DNA from: Axinella damicornis
Lineage: Eukaryota; Porifera; Demospongiae; Axinellida; Axinellidae
DNA length: 64,000 nucleotides
NCBI GenBank assembly: GCA_963931865.1
Contig: OZ007506.1
Span: 2,910,926 to 2,974,925, forward strand
Direction: 5' to 3'
In this document: positions 30,436 through 40,910 of the stretch, piece by piece
Layout of the letters: every line of letters starts with the position of its first letter
Position numbering within the stretch: position 1 is the first letter of the stretch
Program-made: the position numbers and the translations under genes
The notes under the pieces: model-generated
What the model was told of the DNA's origin: nothing
The model's input: the letters and a program-made list of their open reading frames with translations, nothing else
Databases searched by the model: none

Positions 30436-33400
30436 TTGCTGTGCATACAATGTAGCTCCCCAATGTAGGACTTCAGTACTGTTAAGAGATTTTGTTTTAA
30501 CCGTTTGGGCATGGAAATTACCCAGAAGGGAAGTTGTCAATGAATAGTTTAAAAGTAGATGGTCAGCAGCCTGATTAGCATAGATCCTGCTGATCTAGTG
30601 CAGCAACTGAACTTGGGGATCACGCCCTTGCCTACACCAGCCGTCCTGGTCGGAACCCATGGACTGGCAGAGGATAATGTGGTGCTCCACACTTGACACA
30701 GGAATGCCAATAAAGGCAATAGGGGAAGACCATCTTGGCCTTTCCTCTCAGAGACCGACCTGGAACTTCTGCTCCACTCCACTGGACATCCGGACTGTAG
30801 ACAGGCTTAGACTTGTTGGCCCACCCTCGTCTTCGCCAACGCACACTCCTCCTCTCTGTGATCCGACTCCATGCACAATGCACAATTCCTGTCGGATCCC
30901 TCCTGGACCAGGAATGTGACAAAACAAGTGTCGAGTTCAATTTCGACCAGTCCACATTAGGGTTGCCAGCGGCTTGCTGGGGGAACATAGTGTCAAGTCA
31001 CAGCAACAGGCCTCTTGATTGATGAGGGTTTGGTATGCCAGGAGCTGCCTCATGTGTAGCTTGCGGGGCTCCGCAATGACAGCCTGGTACTTCCTGATAC
31101 ACTGCACCCGGTTTAGTAAATCTGGAGCCACAACACTTTCTATTATGCTTGCTCAAAGTAGCAGCCGACTCCAGCAATATAACCAATGATATTTATATGG
31201 GTACATTTGTTCCCTTCTAGATACGCTTTTTGACAGTCTTGTACTTTCCTAAAGTGTTTTCGGATGAGGTCGGTGCTGACCTAGTTTATGAGGAGGTAGG
31301 GTAAAGTTACTGTGCAAGTGGCTGTAGACTTGCCTGTCCCCAAGCTCTCTACAGGATTGAGTTCACAATGGCACTTTGGATTAGACATAACAGTGTGTCG
31401 CCTTCCCTGTAATAATGTTCAACAATATTCTTCCTGTTTTGGAGATCATCGTGCCAGGATAAGACAGTCCCTCAGCAACCATTCAAGAAGTTTTGATGCC
31501 CCTCTACTCTGATATCTTTTGCATGCCCTTGGGGGTTCCATCATCGAACACCATCTTCTGCACTCTGCCTGTCCACAGTGTATCTATACATGGTTGAACT
31601 CCACCAGGTTTGACGTTCATCACACTGGCAGTGCTTCCTCTGCAAATGCCTGATTGCAGTCGTCAGAGCCACACGACAGTGTAACAATGATAGTACGACC
31701 TTGTCAAGATTCCACCCTTGATTAAAGCTCTGGATGTGTGGTATATGTACACATGTATTATGCATGCATGCAAGTTGTGATGGTCATAGTAAAACATCAC
31801 ACCTGTTGATCGAGGTTGCTCTTCCGATCTGGAGAGCAGTCCATCCTTTACCAAAAAGCTCCTTCGAAAAGAATCTTTCTCATTCTTTTTCAAACCTTAA
31901 GGAACTTTCCAGTACGAAGGTAGGTCAACAGTGTGTCGTATTGCCTTGTTCCGTCGATCGCTCCGTTAAAGCGTGAACAAACTTGCCAAGGCATCTGTGT
32001 AAACAACAACAAGATTGCTACATGTATGTACAACATAAATTAGTGTGTTCAGCTCGGACCACTGGTCAAGTCCAACTAAGCTGGTTGAGTCAAATGGAGG
32101 AAATTTTAGCTGCCAAAGTGCCTTCAGTCCGAGGATATTGAGAGACATGTGACCCCGTGTGCCACGTTCGGCACTTTCATGAGGGACTGGCCAGAACATG
32201 CTAAGACTGGTTCCAATCTCCTTTCCCCATAACAGAGTGCTGCTCCCTTCCGAAGGTAGAGGATATTCCACCAACATCAGGTCTTCAACCGACGTTCAGC
32301 TCTCAGTATTTCCAAAGGTTTTGAGCCCGGGTATAAAGAACCTGGACACCAGTGTCCATCCAATATCAGAGGTATTGGTATGACACCGAATCTCTAATGG
32401 TAATACAACAGCGCACCATCTTGGTGGATCCGGATTCTGTCTCTCGTCGTCAGGTTTAGTGGAGGGGTCATAGACAAAAACCCATTTCGCAATATGCTTA
32501 GAACAGGGATATTTAAATTCAGCAATTTTTTGGGCTTCCTCAGTGTTTGCCATGTACTTCTCGCTTGTCCAGTGTCCCTCTTCATCTGTGCCATATTCAA
32601 GCAGCACCTTGGGTAAATCCTGGTCCGTGGCTTTAGCAAGAGCATCATCGCTGTCAGTTAGTCGTAGAAAACCAGAGTGCTGATCGACAAAACACTCACC
32701 ATAATATCAGAGCCCTAGGCTGTAGGTTAGGACATCCAGGTTTGTCCTTCATTCGTATTGAAGATACTTTCGTCATGGTATGTAAGAACACTAGCTACTT
32801 CCTCATCTCGGCATCTGGTAGAGGCATGGCGACTCTTTTGTCACTGTAGGGTGGTGGTCGCACATGCCTCCATGAGAAACTCCTCACATCCTCTGTCTCC
32901 TGTCCATCCACATAAGCACCCTTTTATGGCACTCATCCAAGCTGATGGAGTCTTCGGGTCGTTGTGCGAACAGATATGACTGGGGAGATTTGGAGGTAGG
33001 TCATGCGAGGGAAGCAGCTGCTCTTTAACCCACTGTCAGAATTCATGTAGCACGCAGGTCTGGGATATGCCGTCTGGTCGTACGCTGACTGCCGACTGAT
33101 TTGACAGTACGCTTGACTTTGTGATGTCATTTTTGCTCTGCCTTTCTTGTACGCTTTTTCTCTGATCTGCATTGCGGTATCAAGCAATGAGATTCTCCTC
33201 GCTCAGAAGACAGTGCCTCTTGTGCTTTCCTTGTCTGCTGTCCTTTTACTTCCCTTTCTGCTCAAGTGCCGCTTCCGCTTTCATCATGCAGGGATTAGGG
33301 ATGATCGCAGCTGCTCTTTGTTTCATACGGTATGGGCTTGTATGTAGTTCTAGCATACACAACGCTACTGGTATCGGTAACAATTATCTGGGAATGCTGG

Positions 33401-34154
33401 TTTTTGTGCTGTTCTGCGTAGAGAATAGTCCAAGTCCTTTGAACGCGATCATTAATATTCACGAACTTCCGCTCACGTGACTCCTGATCAATTTATTGCC
33501 TAGGTTACACATCTCTAAGGCTTCTCGCCATTTAATTTACTATCACCCAGTAGACTTCAACTACGGAGGCCAAGACCTGTGTTAATTTGTCTGCTAGGGG
33601 CATCATTGAGCCCCGACTAATGTTATAAGGCTGCTATGCCGAGTTATACTCAAGTGCTCACCTTGGAACTATCCCTGTTCTTGTGCTATCGATGTCTGCC
33701 CTTCAAGGGGTGAGTTACTGGTGTTGATGGGTACTTCACTGATGCCTCAAGCCTATACTAGGCCCTTTGAGCGGTAGCTACCAATGGCGTTCCGTCGGTG
33801 AAAAGCCTGCCTTTGCTGCCAGTACACAAAACAGCGACAAAACAGCGCTTACTTTACTCCCGATCGGTAGGAGGAGCTTGTGATGGATTGCTGATATCCG
33901 CAGGGTCTGCCTCTTCATTACTGTGATTGCCATCATACTCGATCTGCATTGCACTTGCTCATGCTCTCCCCACACATTCTCCTAGTTTATAACGCATTAT
34001 CAAGGGACATTATAAGTTGACTGACTGACTAATACACTCCAGTCTGTCTGGTGTATGGGAGTAAACCAGGATGCCCATTGAAATTGTGTGGGGAAATCCC
34101 AGAGTGCCCCCCCCCCCCTCCTCCCAGTATGAAACCCTGCTATGGGGAATCCCA

Positions 34155-34187
<33 letters not shown>

Positions 34188-34334
34188 AGTATGAAACCCT
34201 GCTACAGGGAATCCCAGAGTACCCCCTCCCCATCCTCCCAGTATGAAACCGTGCTGTGCAGGTACATCACTTATCCACTGACTTCTTTTCTTCCCTCAGG
34301 TCTTGAAACGAAGACAGTGGACAGTGAAGACTAG
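26250..34334 (+). CDS. RPL31: 60S ribosomal protein L31 (eL31), four coding exons
   Basis: Coding exons 26250-26344, 29134-29259, 30057-30169 and 34300-34334 join in phase to 122 residues, close to the 125 of the mammalian protein. All borders are GT..AG (donors GTAAGT, GTATGT, GTTAGT). Diagnostic text in order: [75 protein letters not shown] and a short acidic end. eL31 is a structural protein of the large ribosomal subunit near the peptide exit tunnel. Introns are long for a ribosomal protein gene (2.8, 0.8 and 4.1 kb) and are filled with transposons, all in non-coding sequence, so the gene appears functional. Confidence 0.95.
26637..26671. mobile_element. Mutator-like micro-MITE, 35 bp, perfect 9-bp target duplication
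   Basis: Left end TAGCCTCGATCCAG, right end CTGGGAACGAGGCTA, with a loop of about six bases. CTATTTGCC flanks both sides (26628-26636 and 26672-26680). It is the shortest copy in the window and consists essentially of two terminal repeats. Confidence 0.8.
27131..27744. mobile_element. Mutator-like MITE, 614 bp, perfect 9-bp target duplication
   Basis: The terminal inverted repeats are about 70 bp long, starting TAGCCTCGAACCCAGGCG and running to GTATCCACTGTTTGCGCATG. CTTTGACCG flanks both sides (27122-27130 and 27745-27753). No transposase is present. It lies in RPL31 intron 1 inside a larger element. Confidence 0.85.
27810..27986. mobile_element. Mutator-like MITE, 177 bp
   Basis: Ends TAGCCTCGTTCCCAGGCC and its complement, plus the subterminal AAACAGTGGATACCAGG shared with the 614- and 687-bp copies. 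The flanking 9-mers do not match, so it may be a rearranged or internally deleted copy. Confidence 0.6.
28144..28830. mobile_element. Mutator-like MITE, 687 bp, perfect 9-bp target duplication
   Basis: The terminal repeats, about 65 bp with mismatches, share TAGCCTC, AATTGGGGAGAAGAG and CTGGTATCCAC with each other. TTCTGGCCG flanks both sides (28135-28143 and 28831-28839). A second family member (28340-28453) is nested inside. It lies in RPL31 intron 1. Confidence 0.82.
28340..28453. mobile_element. Mutator-like hairpin MITE nested in a relative
   Basis: Ends TAGCCTTGTTCCCAGGC and GCCTGGGAACGAGGCTA. The inner arms include CTACAC..AGC, CAGTACGAAAAGC and complements in a complex hairpin. The flanks GCCGTGCCG and GCCATGCTG match at 7 of 9 positions. 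Confidence 0.6.
29410..29610. repeat. Degenerate ~45-60-bp minisatellite in RPL31 intron 2
   Basis: Repeated words are CAACATTCATGG, GGTCTGAAA and CATGGGGTATG, with drift between units. Confidence 0.6.
29936..29971. repeat. (AAAAAC)n microsatellite
   Basis: About six units of AAAAAC lie upstream of RPL31 exon 3. Confidence 0.9.
30403..30435. repeat. Poly-C tract, 33 bp
   Basis: Uninterrupted C run in RPL31 intron 3. Similar runs are at 34107-34118, 34159-34187, 48111-48126 and 54564-54596. Lengths may be unreliable in the assembly. Confidence 0.9.
31490..32640 (-). pseudogene. Decayed DDE-type transposase in RPL31 intron 3
   Basis: On the minus strand two pieces look like consecutive parts of one protein. 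The first (about 32610-32465) reads [23 protein letters not shown] and KWVF. The second (about 31660-31500) reads AFAEEAL, MNVKPGG, then [19 protein letters not shown], followed by stops. From memory, a eukaryotic transposase group has this order of motifs (EGxWT, KIAExKYP, WxFDHSSCH, MNVxPGGKQ, RDTVWxGxxQxM, GxPKG). Unrelated sequence of roughly 0.8 kb separates the pieces, with at least one frameshift and several stops. The family name is uncertain. Confidence 0.45.
34094..34250. repeat. ~55-60-bp tandem repeat with expanded C runs
   Basis: Three units share GGGAATCCCAGAGT, a C-rich run, then CCCAGTATGAAACCCTGCTA. The C run is 12, 29 and 4-5 bases long. It lies immediately upstream of RPL31 exon 4. 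Confidence 0.8.
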
Positions 34335-36021
34335 AATTTTATGCAGCAGCAATTATGTATAGTCTGTCATTTGTCGTTCTGTGCATATGGAACTTCATGG
34401 TTGCGGAGATTAAGATCATGAAAATTGCACTGTCAAACCAGGAATTTGGGTGTTTTGGGGCTGGTGGTATATGGTATTCATCCTGGTTCATGAATACTGG
34501 TGTGGAGATATGCCTCCCACTATGCGTGAATAGTGGGTCTGTGATTGCACTGGGTAATTAGCAGGGACATACTCTAATGGTGAGATGATGGGGGATACCT
34601 TAACGGCTTGACCCGATACTGTATACTTTTTTTATTGCATGATTGGAGATTGTGTTGCAAGTGAACTTATAAGGTGGAAGTGCCACACTGCATGTATCGG
34701 ATGCCTCTGCTGTTTACAATAATATATAGAGCCATTCACTGATTATTATTGGTTTATGATTGTGACACACTTTTCAACGGCTAGCATTCTCGTGGATCGA
34801 GATATATTGGATTAGATCACTGGTTCTTAGCACAGCGTCAACAGATATTATGTACACTTAATACCATCACGGTTGCTGTACGTACATGATGGTTGTCAAG
34901 GCTGGAGACCCCAGTTGAGAAATGGGCTTAGTTTCACCTATAGCCTCGTTCCTTCAGCCCTTCAGTTATCTGGAAGTGGATACATAATGGCCCTCCATGT
35001 ATCCTGAATGACTCGGCTTCTCTGTGCATGCAGTGAGGCAGCAGATTTTGACAAGATATTATATAGTCTTAATGTTTGTCGGCATGTGCACTTGTTGCTT
35101 GCAGTACTAACACGTAGTTCCTGCTGCATGGACCAATATTGCAATTCAGTGGTGAATCTCAGACAGCCTATTACAGTCCGTGTGTAATCCATTCATCTAG
35201 CCTCATTCCCATGTGGCCTGGGAACAAAGCATCAAGCCATGTTTAGGTTATCCAACTGCCATTTGTGGTAATATTGGATGGTATGATAGGAATCATTGGA
35301 TATACCACAGAAACTGCATGGGTACAGGTTGATTCCCCAAGTTGGTGTTTGTGTAGTAACAAACTGCTGAAAGTGGTGCAGTTATCTGTGATTGATCTGT
35401 AGTACGGGGTACATGTGATGCGATTGTGCATGGACACTTGAAATGCATGTCATTGATTGTACAAACCATAACCAACCTCCTCAACCAACTACCATGTGTA
35501 CATTTCCAGTGGTTCTCTCCACGGCATTGCTTGTTGTTTTACATAACAAACACGTGTGCTTTGCTTGAAAGGGGCTTGCATCCATAACTATACCAATGCA
35601 TTATTGCAAGTGGATATTGATATGTAACTGCAAGGCTATATATAGCCATCTGATTGCTACTTGCAGTCATACCAGTCATGTATAGTACATTTGTGTAGTG
35701 GTTTAATTAGTGGTCATATATACAGCTGATGAGGCCTGACATATTGGCCAAAATATGACATTGTGGTCTGGTTCAAGTTTTGCGTCCATTTGACACTTAA
35801 TTTGATCACAAAACTTTGATCAAGCAACATTACAGCAAATTAAACAACGGCATTGCAAATAGTTACACAGGAAAATCTTGCCAAACACGCAAACGAAGTA
35901 TACAAAGTTCCATGAAAGGTATGAATTCTCACTTCCCAGTGAAGGGTGTATAAATTTGTACACATGAGCACAATACAGTTCATGTTTCACAGAAACAACT
36001 GAAAGTTAAAAAAGTAACTGT
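34335..36021. other. Intergenic, RPL31 3' flank to NFAT-like gene 3' flank
   Basis: No gene was recognised. The two genes converge here. Partial Mutator-like ends occur at 34941 (TAGCCTCGTTCC) and 35196-35230 (TAGCCTCATTCCCA with GCCTGGGAACAAAGC). No standard AATAAA was found close behind the RPL31 stop. Confidence 0.5.
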
Positions 36022-36027
36022 TTAATT
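36022..36027 (-). terminator. Possible poly(A) signal of the NFAT-like gene
   Basis: ATTAAA on the minus strand about 255 bp past the stop codon. The match is short, so it is weak evidence. Confidence 0.25.
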
Positions 36028-36281
36028 TAGGATAAAAATACAAACTGGATATAGGCTAGCTAACTCGCAAAACACAAGGTGCTACCGATACTAGCAAAAA
36101 TGTGATGTGTGTTACATGAGTCCTGCATGTATCCTATTCCATTATGAGTGGAATAGAAGTACATTTGAATAAAGTAAACTATTTCAGAGAAATGAACGGT
36201 TGACGATGCATAACATCTGTGAGGTTTGCACAAAATGGACAGTTGTTTCATGGAAACAAACTGGCAGGTGTGTGAAAACTT

Positions 36282-39200
36282 TCACAGCAAGGAGGGGTAT
36301 GCAGACGGCATGTCCAAGAGCTGGACACGGAACGTATCCATGTCGTGGCCAGCACTGGAGTACATTTGGAGGAGGAAGGTACTCTTGGCCTTGCACAGCT
36401 CCATCAAGTTCTAAAGATAGAACAAAGGCAATCATATATAACAACCAGTGCGTTCGGTGTTCTAATCTATTTTTAGACAAGAGCAGTGACTCAATGAAAC
36501 GTAGTACAGTTTGCAAGCATATGTACCTGAATCTGATCCGGTTTAAGTCCGTGATCAGCAAGGGAGGTTATGAGCTGTTCAATGTGATTCCAAGCTGCAG
36601 TCGCTGTCAGTAGCTGTTGATAAAATTTAAAAACATCCATCAATAACTTTTCACACACACATAATACTAGTCTGGCTATTGCTTGTGCAGGAGAAGCATG
36701 CATGCATTCTGAACAGAGATGTACATATATGCACCTGAGGCTGGGCTGTGGATTGGTGTGACTGGGCTGTAGCAAGGAGAATTTGATATTGGAGAATTCA
36801 CGGTAGTCGAGGTTACTTCCGGAGAGAGGCAGGGAGAGGTCACTACCGGTGGAATGGTGGGAACAAAACCAATCGAGAGAAGGGAAGTGACACTTGGCTC
36901 TTCCTGGACTGGAAGAGGACACCCGTGCTTGTAGGTCATATCACTTGGAGAGGCTGACTCCATGAGCAACGATGTCATCAGCATGTCATCTTCTTTGCTG
37001 GATGCCTGTGACATTGGCTGCTGAGTGGTAGCAGGATACATGATCTGGTTTGGCTTTGTTGTCAGGGTGGAGGATATACTGGGTGTGGAACTCCCTATGC
37101 AGGTCGGTTGCGGCATGGACATGAAATGTGCAATATTTGGAGGATCGGACACTGATGGAAACTGTGAGATGGGAAGCTGTGCAACCGGAGCCTTAATTGG
37201 CACTGGCATGGATGGTAGATGAGGGATGCAAGGGTGCTGAATGGTGAAGCCAGTCTGGTTGCTTTGGGACTGTGAAACCACTGGTACAGGTGAGTACACC
37301 GGGGGAGAGGGTGATGGTGGGGAGCGGGTTGGTGGTGGTGTACGCAGTTGAGTGTGAGGTAGTGGAGTAGAGTGGTGCACAGTTTGCATGCACTCGTGGC
37401 AAACGTCTGCGTATATGTAAGAAAGATACACATGAAGCACTGATCACCATGCATTCTCATGCATAGCTAACTCAGCATATATGACAATTGTTATTGACTT
37501 ACGATCCGGAATGTATTCAAATGGCAGAGGGTGGCTAGGCATGTGGGCCCTTCCAGTGGTGACAACCACTTGGGCAAGTATCTTGTGCTGCTGGACCACA
37601 AGATTGGGGGGCAGAGATGGAGTTTTCACCAGAAGAACATTCTGTATGTGGGAAGGTTAACAAATAATTTCATGTGACCAACATGATTGGTATATATACG
37701 TATACATATCGAACCACAAGTTATTTGTCAGTTTGATATAGTGTATGTGTAATACAATTTTTACCTGATGAGATTTTTCCTTGTCGACCATGCCGTGCAG
37801 TTCCATTTTATGGCCGTTTACAGTGATGTAGAAGATCACTTTCGCTGCAGTTGAAGAGATCAGAGTTTAATGAAGACCAGTAGTTGTGTGTGTGTTTCTT
37901 CTATGTACTTAGTCTCGTATAGATAGTTCACCAAAATAACTTAGACTGAATGAACTTACGTGATGTCATCTTGGATCCCTTGATCACCACCTCCTCTTGA
38001 CCAGTGAAGTGACCACGGGATGGCTTGATCCAGTGTAGCTCAGCAGCCTCGGGGGCAGTAGCTGTACACGTTTGTGAAAGAGTAGGCAAGAAGTGGATTA
38101 TGCAGCAGTTGCTGGTTTGTCTTTATAAAAATAGCTAACTTTTGAATTTCTATACTTACTGAGATGAATAGGATTTGACTGCGCTGTGAGTACCAAGTGC
38201 CCACGTTCAGTCTGTACTATGGCTGTGTAGAGGAGGCAGGCCACCTTGTCACTATGTCCCTCCTTGTAAGCGGATTTCTCAACTTGCTTCCGTCCACTCT
38301 CCTTCTTTTTCTCACGACGGATTCTCAAATCCTCAAATCTGTATAAGGAAAATTGAAAGTAATAGTTTGTGTATGCAATTGCACGATAGAAACTACTTTC
38401 AACTGATAAGGGAAACCGGTACTATACATCAATGACTCTGAGTACCAGTAACGGTGGTTTGAGAAGCGATTACACTCACTTCAACACCTTGATAAGGTAA
38501 TAGTAGGTGCTACAACCAAGCTGGGAGTGCCTTTTCACTTGTGAAATTCCTACTCAACTGATCAGAATTCTCAATTGGTAACAGTACTACGTACTTATGT
38601 GTGTTATGCAACAAAGGCAGACTTTAATGCTGTACGGTCCACTCACTCGGCAGTCATTTGGTTGTGAGGTCCAATCTTCTTGCTGAGGGCATTCTTCCTT
38701 TCTTCACTGGTGTCATCCAAGGAGCAGGAGGTGTGGTCACTCCCATCCTCGTGGACCAGCTTCACATCCACTGTGCCGTACTTGAACTCATTACCAAGCA
38801 CCTACAGAAATAAGTCACAAGAATGTTATTCATTGCAACTTTGACAGGTATGATAAATGTGCCTATTCATCATGGTAGGGAAGCTAGTATAGGTGCTCTA
38901 GTGCAAACATCCTTGACTGGTTCTAATTGCATACTTAGGGGTCTTTGGCAGAAGTATGAATTTCATTCACTGAGTACATTCATATTGTTAAAGTGGACCT
39001 GGGCACTGGTAGGCATACTTATGCAAGCTATTGGATTTGCTAGGAACTAAAATAACATCACCACAAAAACATAAACAACCCCAAAGAGAACCAGATCTAA
39101 ACTCAATGAAGTTGCTTGATACTCTGGTCCGGTCCATCAACATGCCAACATGATTACAGAAGCGGTTAAACCGTTTACCTGCACTGATGGGTAGCTCTCA

Positions 39201-39883
39201 TGCTGGCCCTTCAATGGTCCTCGGTATCCCTCACTTTCATAGCGGGCACGGTAGTACTGTGAACAGAAATGGGAGGAAACAATAGTAGGAGTCATGTGAT
39301 TCAGACAATGCAATTGCTGTGCAAAAAGAGGGGTCAATATTAATGTAAGGGTACTTTGTGCAGGACATTGCATGAAGTCAAATGTGTATCTGCAAAATAA
39401 GGACTTATGAGTGAGGGTAAAGACCATGGGATCGAGTTCCAAGCTGATAATGTAACATTTTGCTAGGAGGCGTCGCTATAATTGAATTACCTCCTCAGGC
39501 TGTTCCAGAACGATTAGCTTGAGGCCTACTAGAGGAGCCTGGCAGTGCTGGGAGGTGAAGGGGGCATCATATAAACCGGCGTGTGAAGAGGAGTCCGCGT
39601 TCATGGCACCGTTCGCAAGTGCCTCCAGGTTGCAGAGGAAATCAAAGTTCTTTGTTGTTTGCTGTAGCTGCGAAGTTGTATCGGCGTACAGATCGATGGC
39701 GATACCAGAATCGGCGCTCGACGGTGGGTCGAAGGAGAACACGTCCTCGTGTTTGGCACGCTTTATGTAGAAGTGCTCGTCTTCGCTGAAGACAGAAGAG
39801 AAGGAATTATCTCGGCTTCGCTTGACACCTGAGAACTGATCTGGAACGATGTGATCGTCGATATTATGGCAAGTACTGGTCAT
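36282..39883 (-). CDS. NFAT-like Rel-homology transcription factor, ten exons
   Basis: Minus-strand exons 39883-39491, 39256-39179, 38801-38647, 38338-38160, 38061-37960, 37844-37765, 37641-37503, 37406-36735, 36603-36527 and 36410-36282 join in phase to 667 residues with GT..AG borders. Residues ~118-270 form the DNA-binding Rel region: LIVLEQPEE, RARYESEGYRGPLKG (recognition loop, 134-148), then AQSNPIHL. Residues ~273-375 form an IPT fold (SRGHFTGQEEVVIKG, KVIFYITVNGH, PLPFEYIPD). The RARY-xx-EG-xRG-xxK pattern is closer to NFAT than to NF-kB, whose loop Cys is Ser here. The N-terminus is only ~117 residues and shows no SP repeats or obvious calcineurin-docking motif. A ~225-residue Pro/Ser/Thr-rich segment and a helical C-terminus follow. 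There are no ankyrin repeats. The exon 8 donor (GTGCAT) is weak; reading through gives another C-terminus ending near 36676. Confidence 0.75.
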
Positions 39884-40010
39884 AGTGTGATCTCGGCAAC
39901 AGAGTTTGCGTAGAAATTGTTCTTCTTGGTCGGCTCAAGTAGCAGGTTAGTGCTTTACAATACTTATTAGCTATGGATATACCCGACTAAACCAAAACTG
40001 CATTCGTATC

Positions 40011-40019
40011 CTTTTATAC
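40011..40019 (-). promoter_or_regulatory. TATA box of the NFAT-like gene
   Basis: GGTATAAAAGG on the minus strand lies about 130 bp upstream of the start codon at 39883, which predicts transcription from about 39985. A GGAAAAAAA stretch about 35 bp further upstream fits the GGAAA core bound by Rel/NFAT proteins, so autoregulation is possible but unproven. Confidence 0.45.
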
Positions 40020-40454
40020 CCTCTGAACGGTAGCTCCAGGCGGTTTTTTTCCTTTGAAACCATAAACTTTCAACACGTTTTTTGCTTGGTTCACTAGGAC
40101 TGGGTATATTCTAGTTATAATCAGTACAGGCCAACACTATATATACGAAAGGTGGAGGCACAGTGGGGACGTCCCTTATTACCCAAAATAGGAGTGATGT
40201 AATGATTATGTATTATCGCTTGTAAACATTTTCCGATGGTGAAACGGGAGTATGCGGCGCGAAAAATGTCTTCCCTCCAAAAAGACCTCCTGAAGAAGAA
40301 GCTCCCCCCTCTTCCTCCTGGATCCTTCCTGCAGCTGAAAAGGTATTAAATTTGGAGTGTTGAATTGACGCAGTGGTAACTGCCCTGTCAAGGCTTTCAA
40401 ATTGTATACTGTGGGTCCATCCAAATTGCTGGTGCTCGTTAATTGGAATTGTAC

Positions 40455-40910
40455 CTGATTCTTGTAATTGTGTGGGCGCGAAGAATTGGTGACTCAGTGT
40501 CTTTGGGGAGCTTGTTATTGTAGCTGCCTGCCTTATGTGTGTTCACCCATCCAGTTCCGTGCACTCTATAAGGAATGATGTCTGTAAAACATTTGAAGGG
40601 CTCTTGTCAAAAAGGAGACAGACGCTTCAGGGTGGAAATTGAGATTAGACTACTAGACGACCGTATATTGACTCACGTTCAGCGGCTGCAAAGTAGAAAT
40701 CACGAAGGTATCTTCGTACAAGCGCGTGCAAACATCATATTTTAAATACACGGTACAATTATTTTTCAACGTCCGTATATTTCCAGAGTTCTGTTTTTGA
40801 CCGGAGGCCTTCATTTGCATTTGCATCATCGATTCAGCAATGTTTCCGTGCCATGACAGCCATCTTGGTAGATAGGAGCTTTTATGGGGAATTCTGAATT
40901 GTGCAGCCAT
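40455..40910 (-). CDS. Unrecognised gene, first two exons
   Basis: Exon 1 (40910-40677) starts at ATG (MAAQFRIPHKSSYLPRWLSW) and runs 78 codons to AAC|GTGAGT in phase 0. Exon 2 (40600-40455), after a CAAGAG acceptor, continues in phase: PFKCFTDIIPYRVHGTGWVN then KDTESPILRAHTITRIR, to a donor AG|GTACAA. A pyrimidine-rich acceptor (CCTTTTCAG) at about 40333 suggests a third exon, but its frame could not be settled. I do not recognise the family. Same strand as the NFAT-like gene and about 0.5 kb upstream of it. The mutual phase match is the main support. Confidence 0.38.

Noticed and set aside
30549..30988. Two overlapping minus-strand frames (77 and 118 codons) in RPL31 intron 3
   Set aside because: Neither frame shows a recognisable motif, they overlap in different frames, and the region adjoins decayed transposon sequence. 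They may be further debris of the same element.
33147..33480. Hydrophobic frames in RPL31 intron 3
   Set aside because: Overlapping frames of similar length in transposon-derived sequence, without start context, splice support or known domain.
37025..37460. Several frames over the Pro/Ser-rich exon of the NFAT-like gene
   Set aside because: Low-complexity coding sequence is open in several frames; only the minus-strand frame joins in phase with the Rel and IPT exons.
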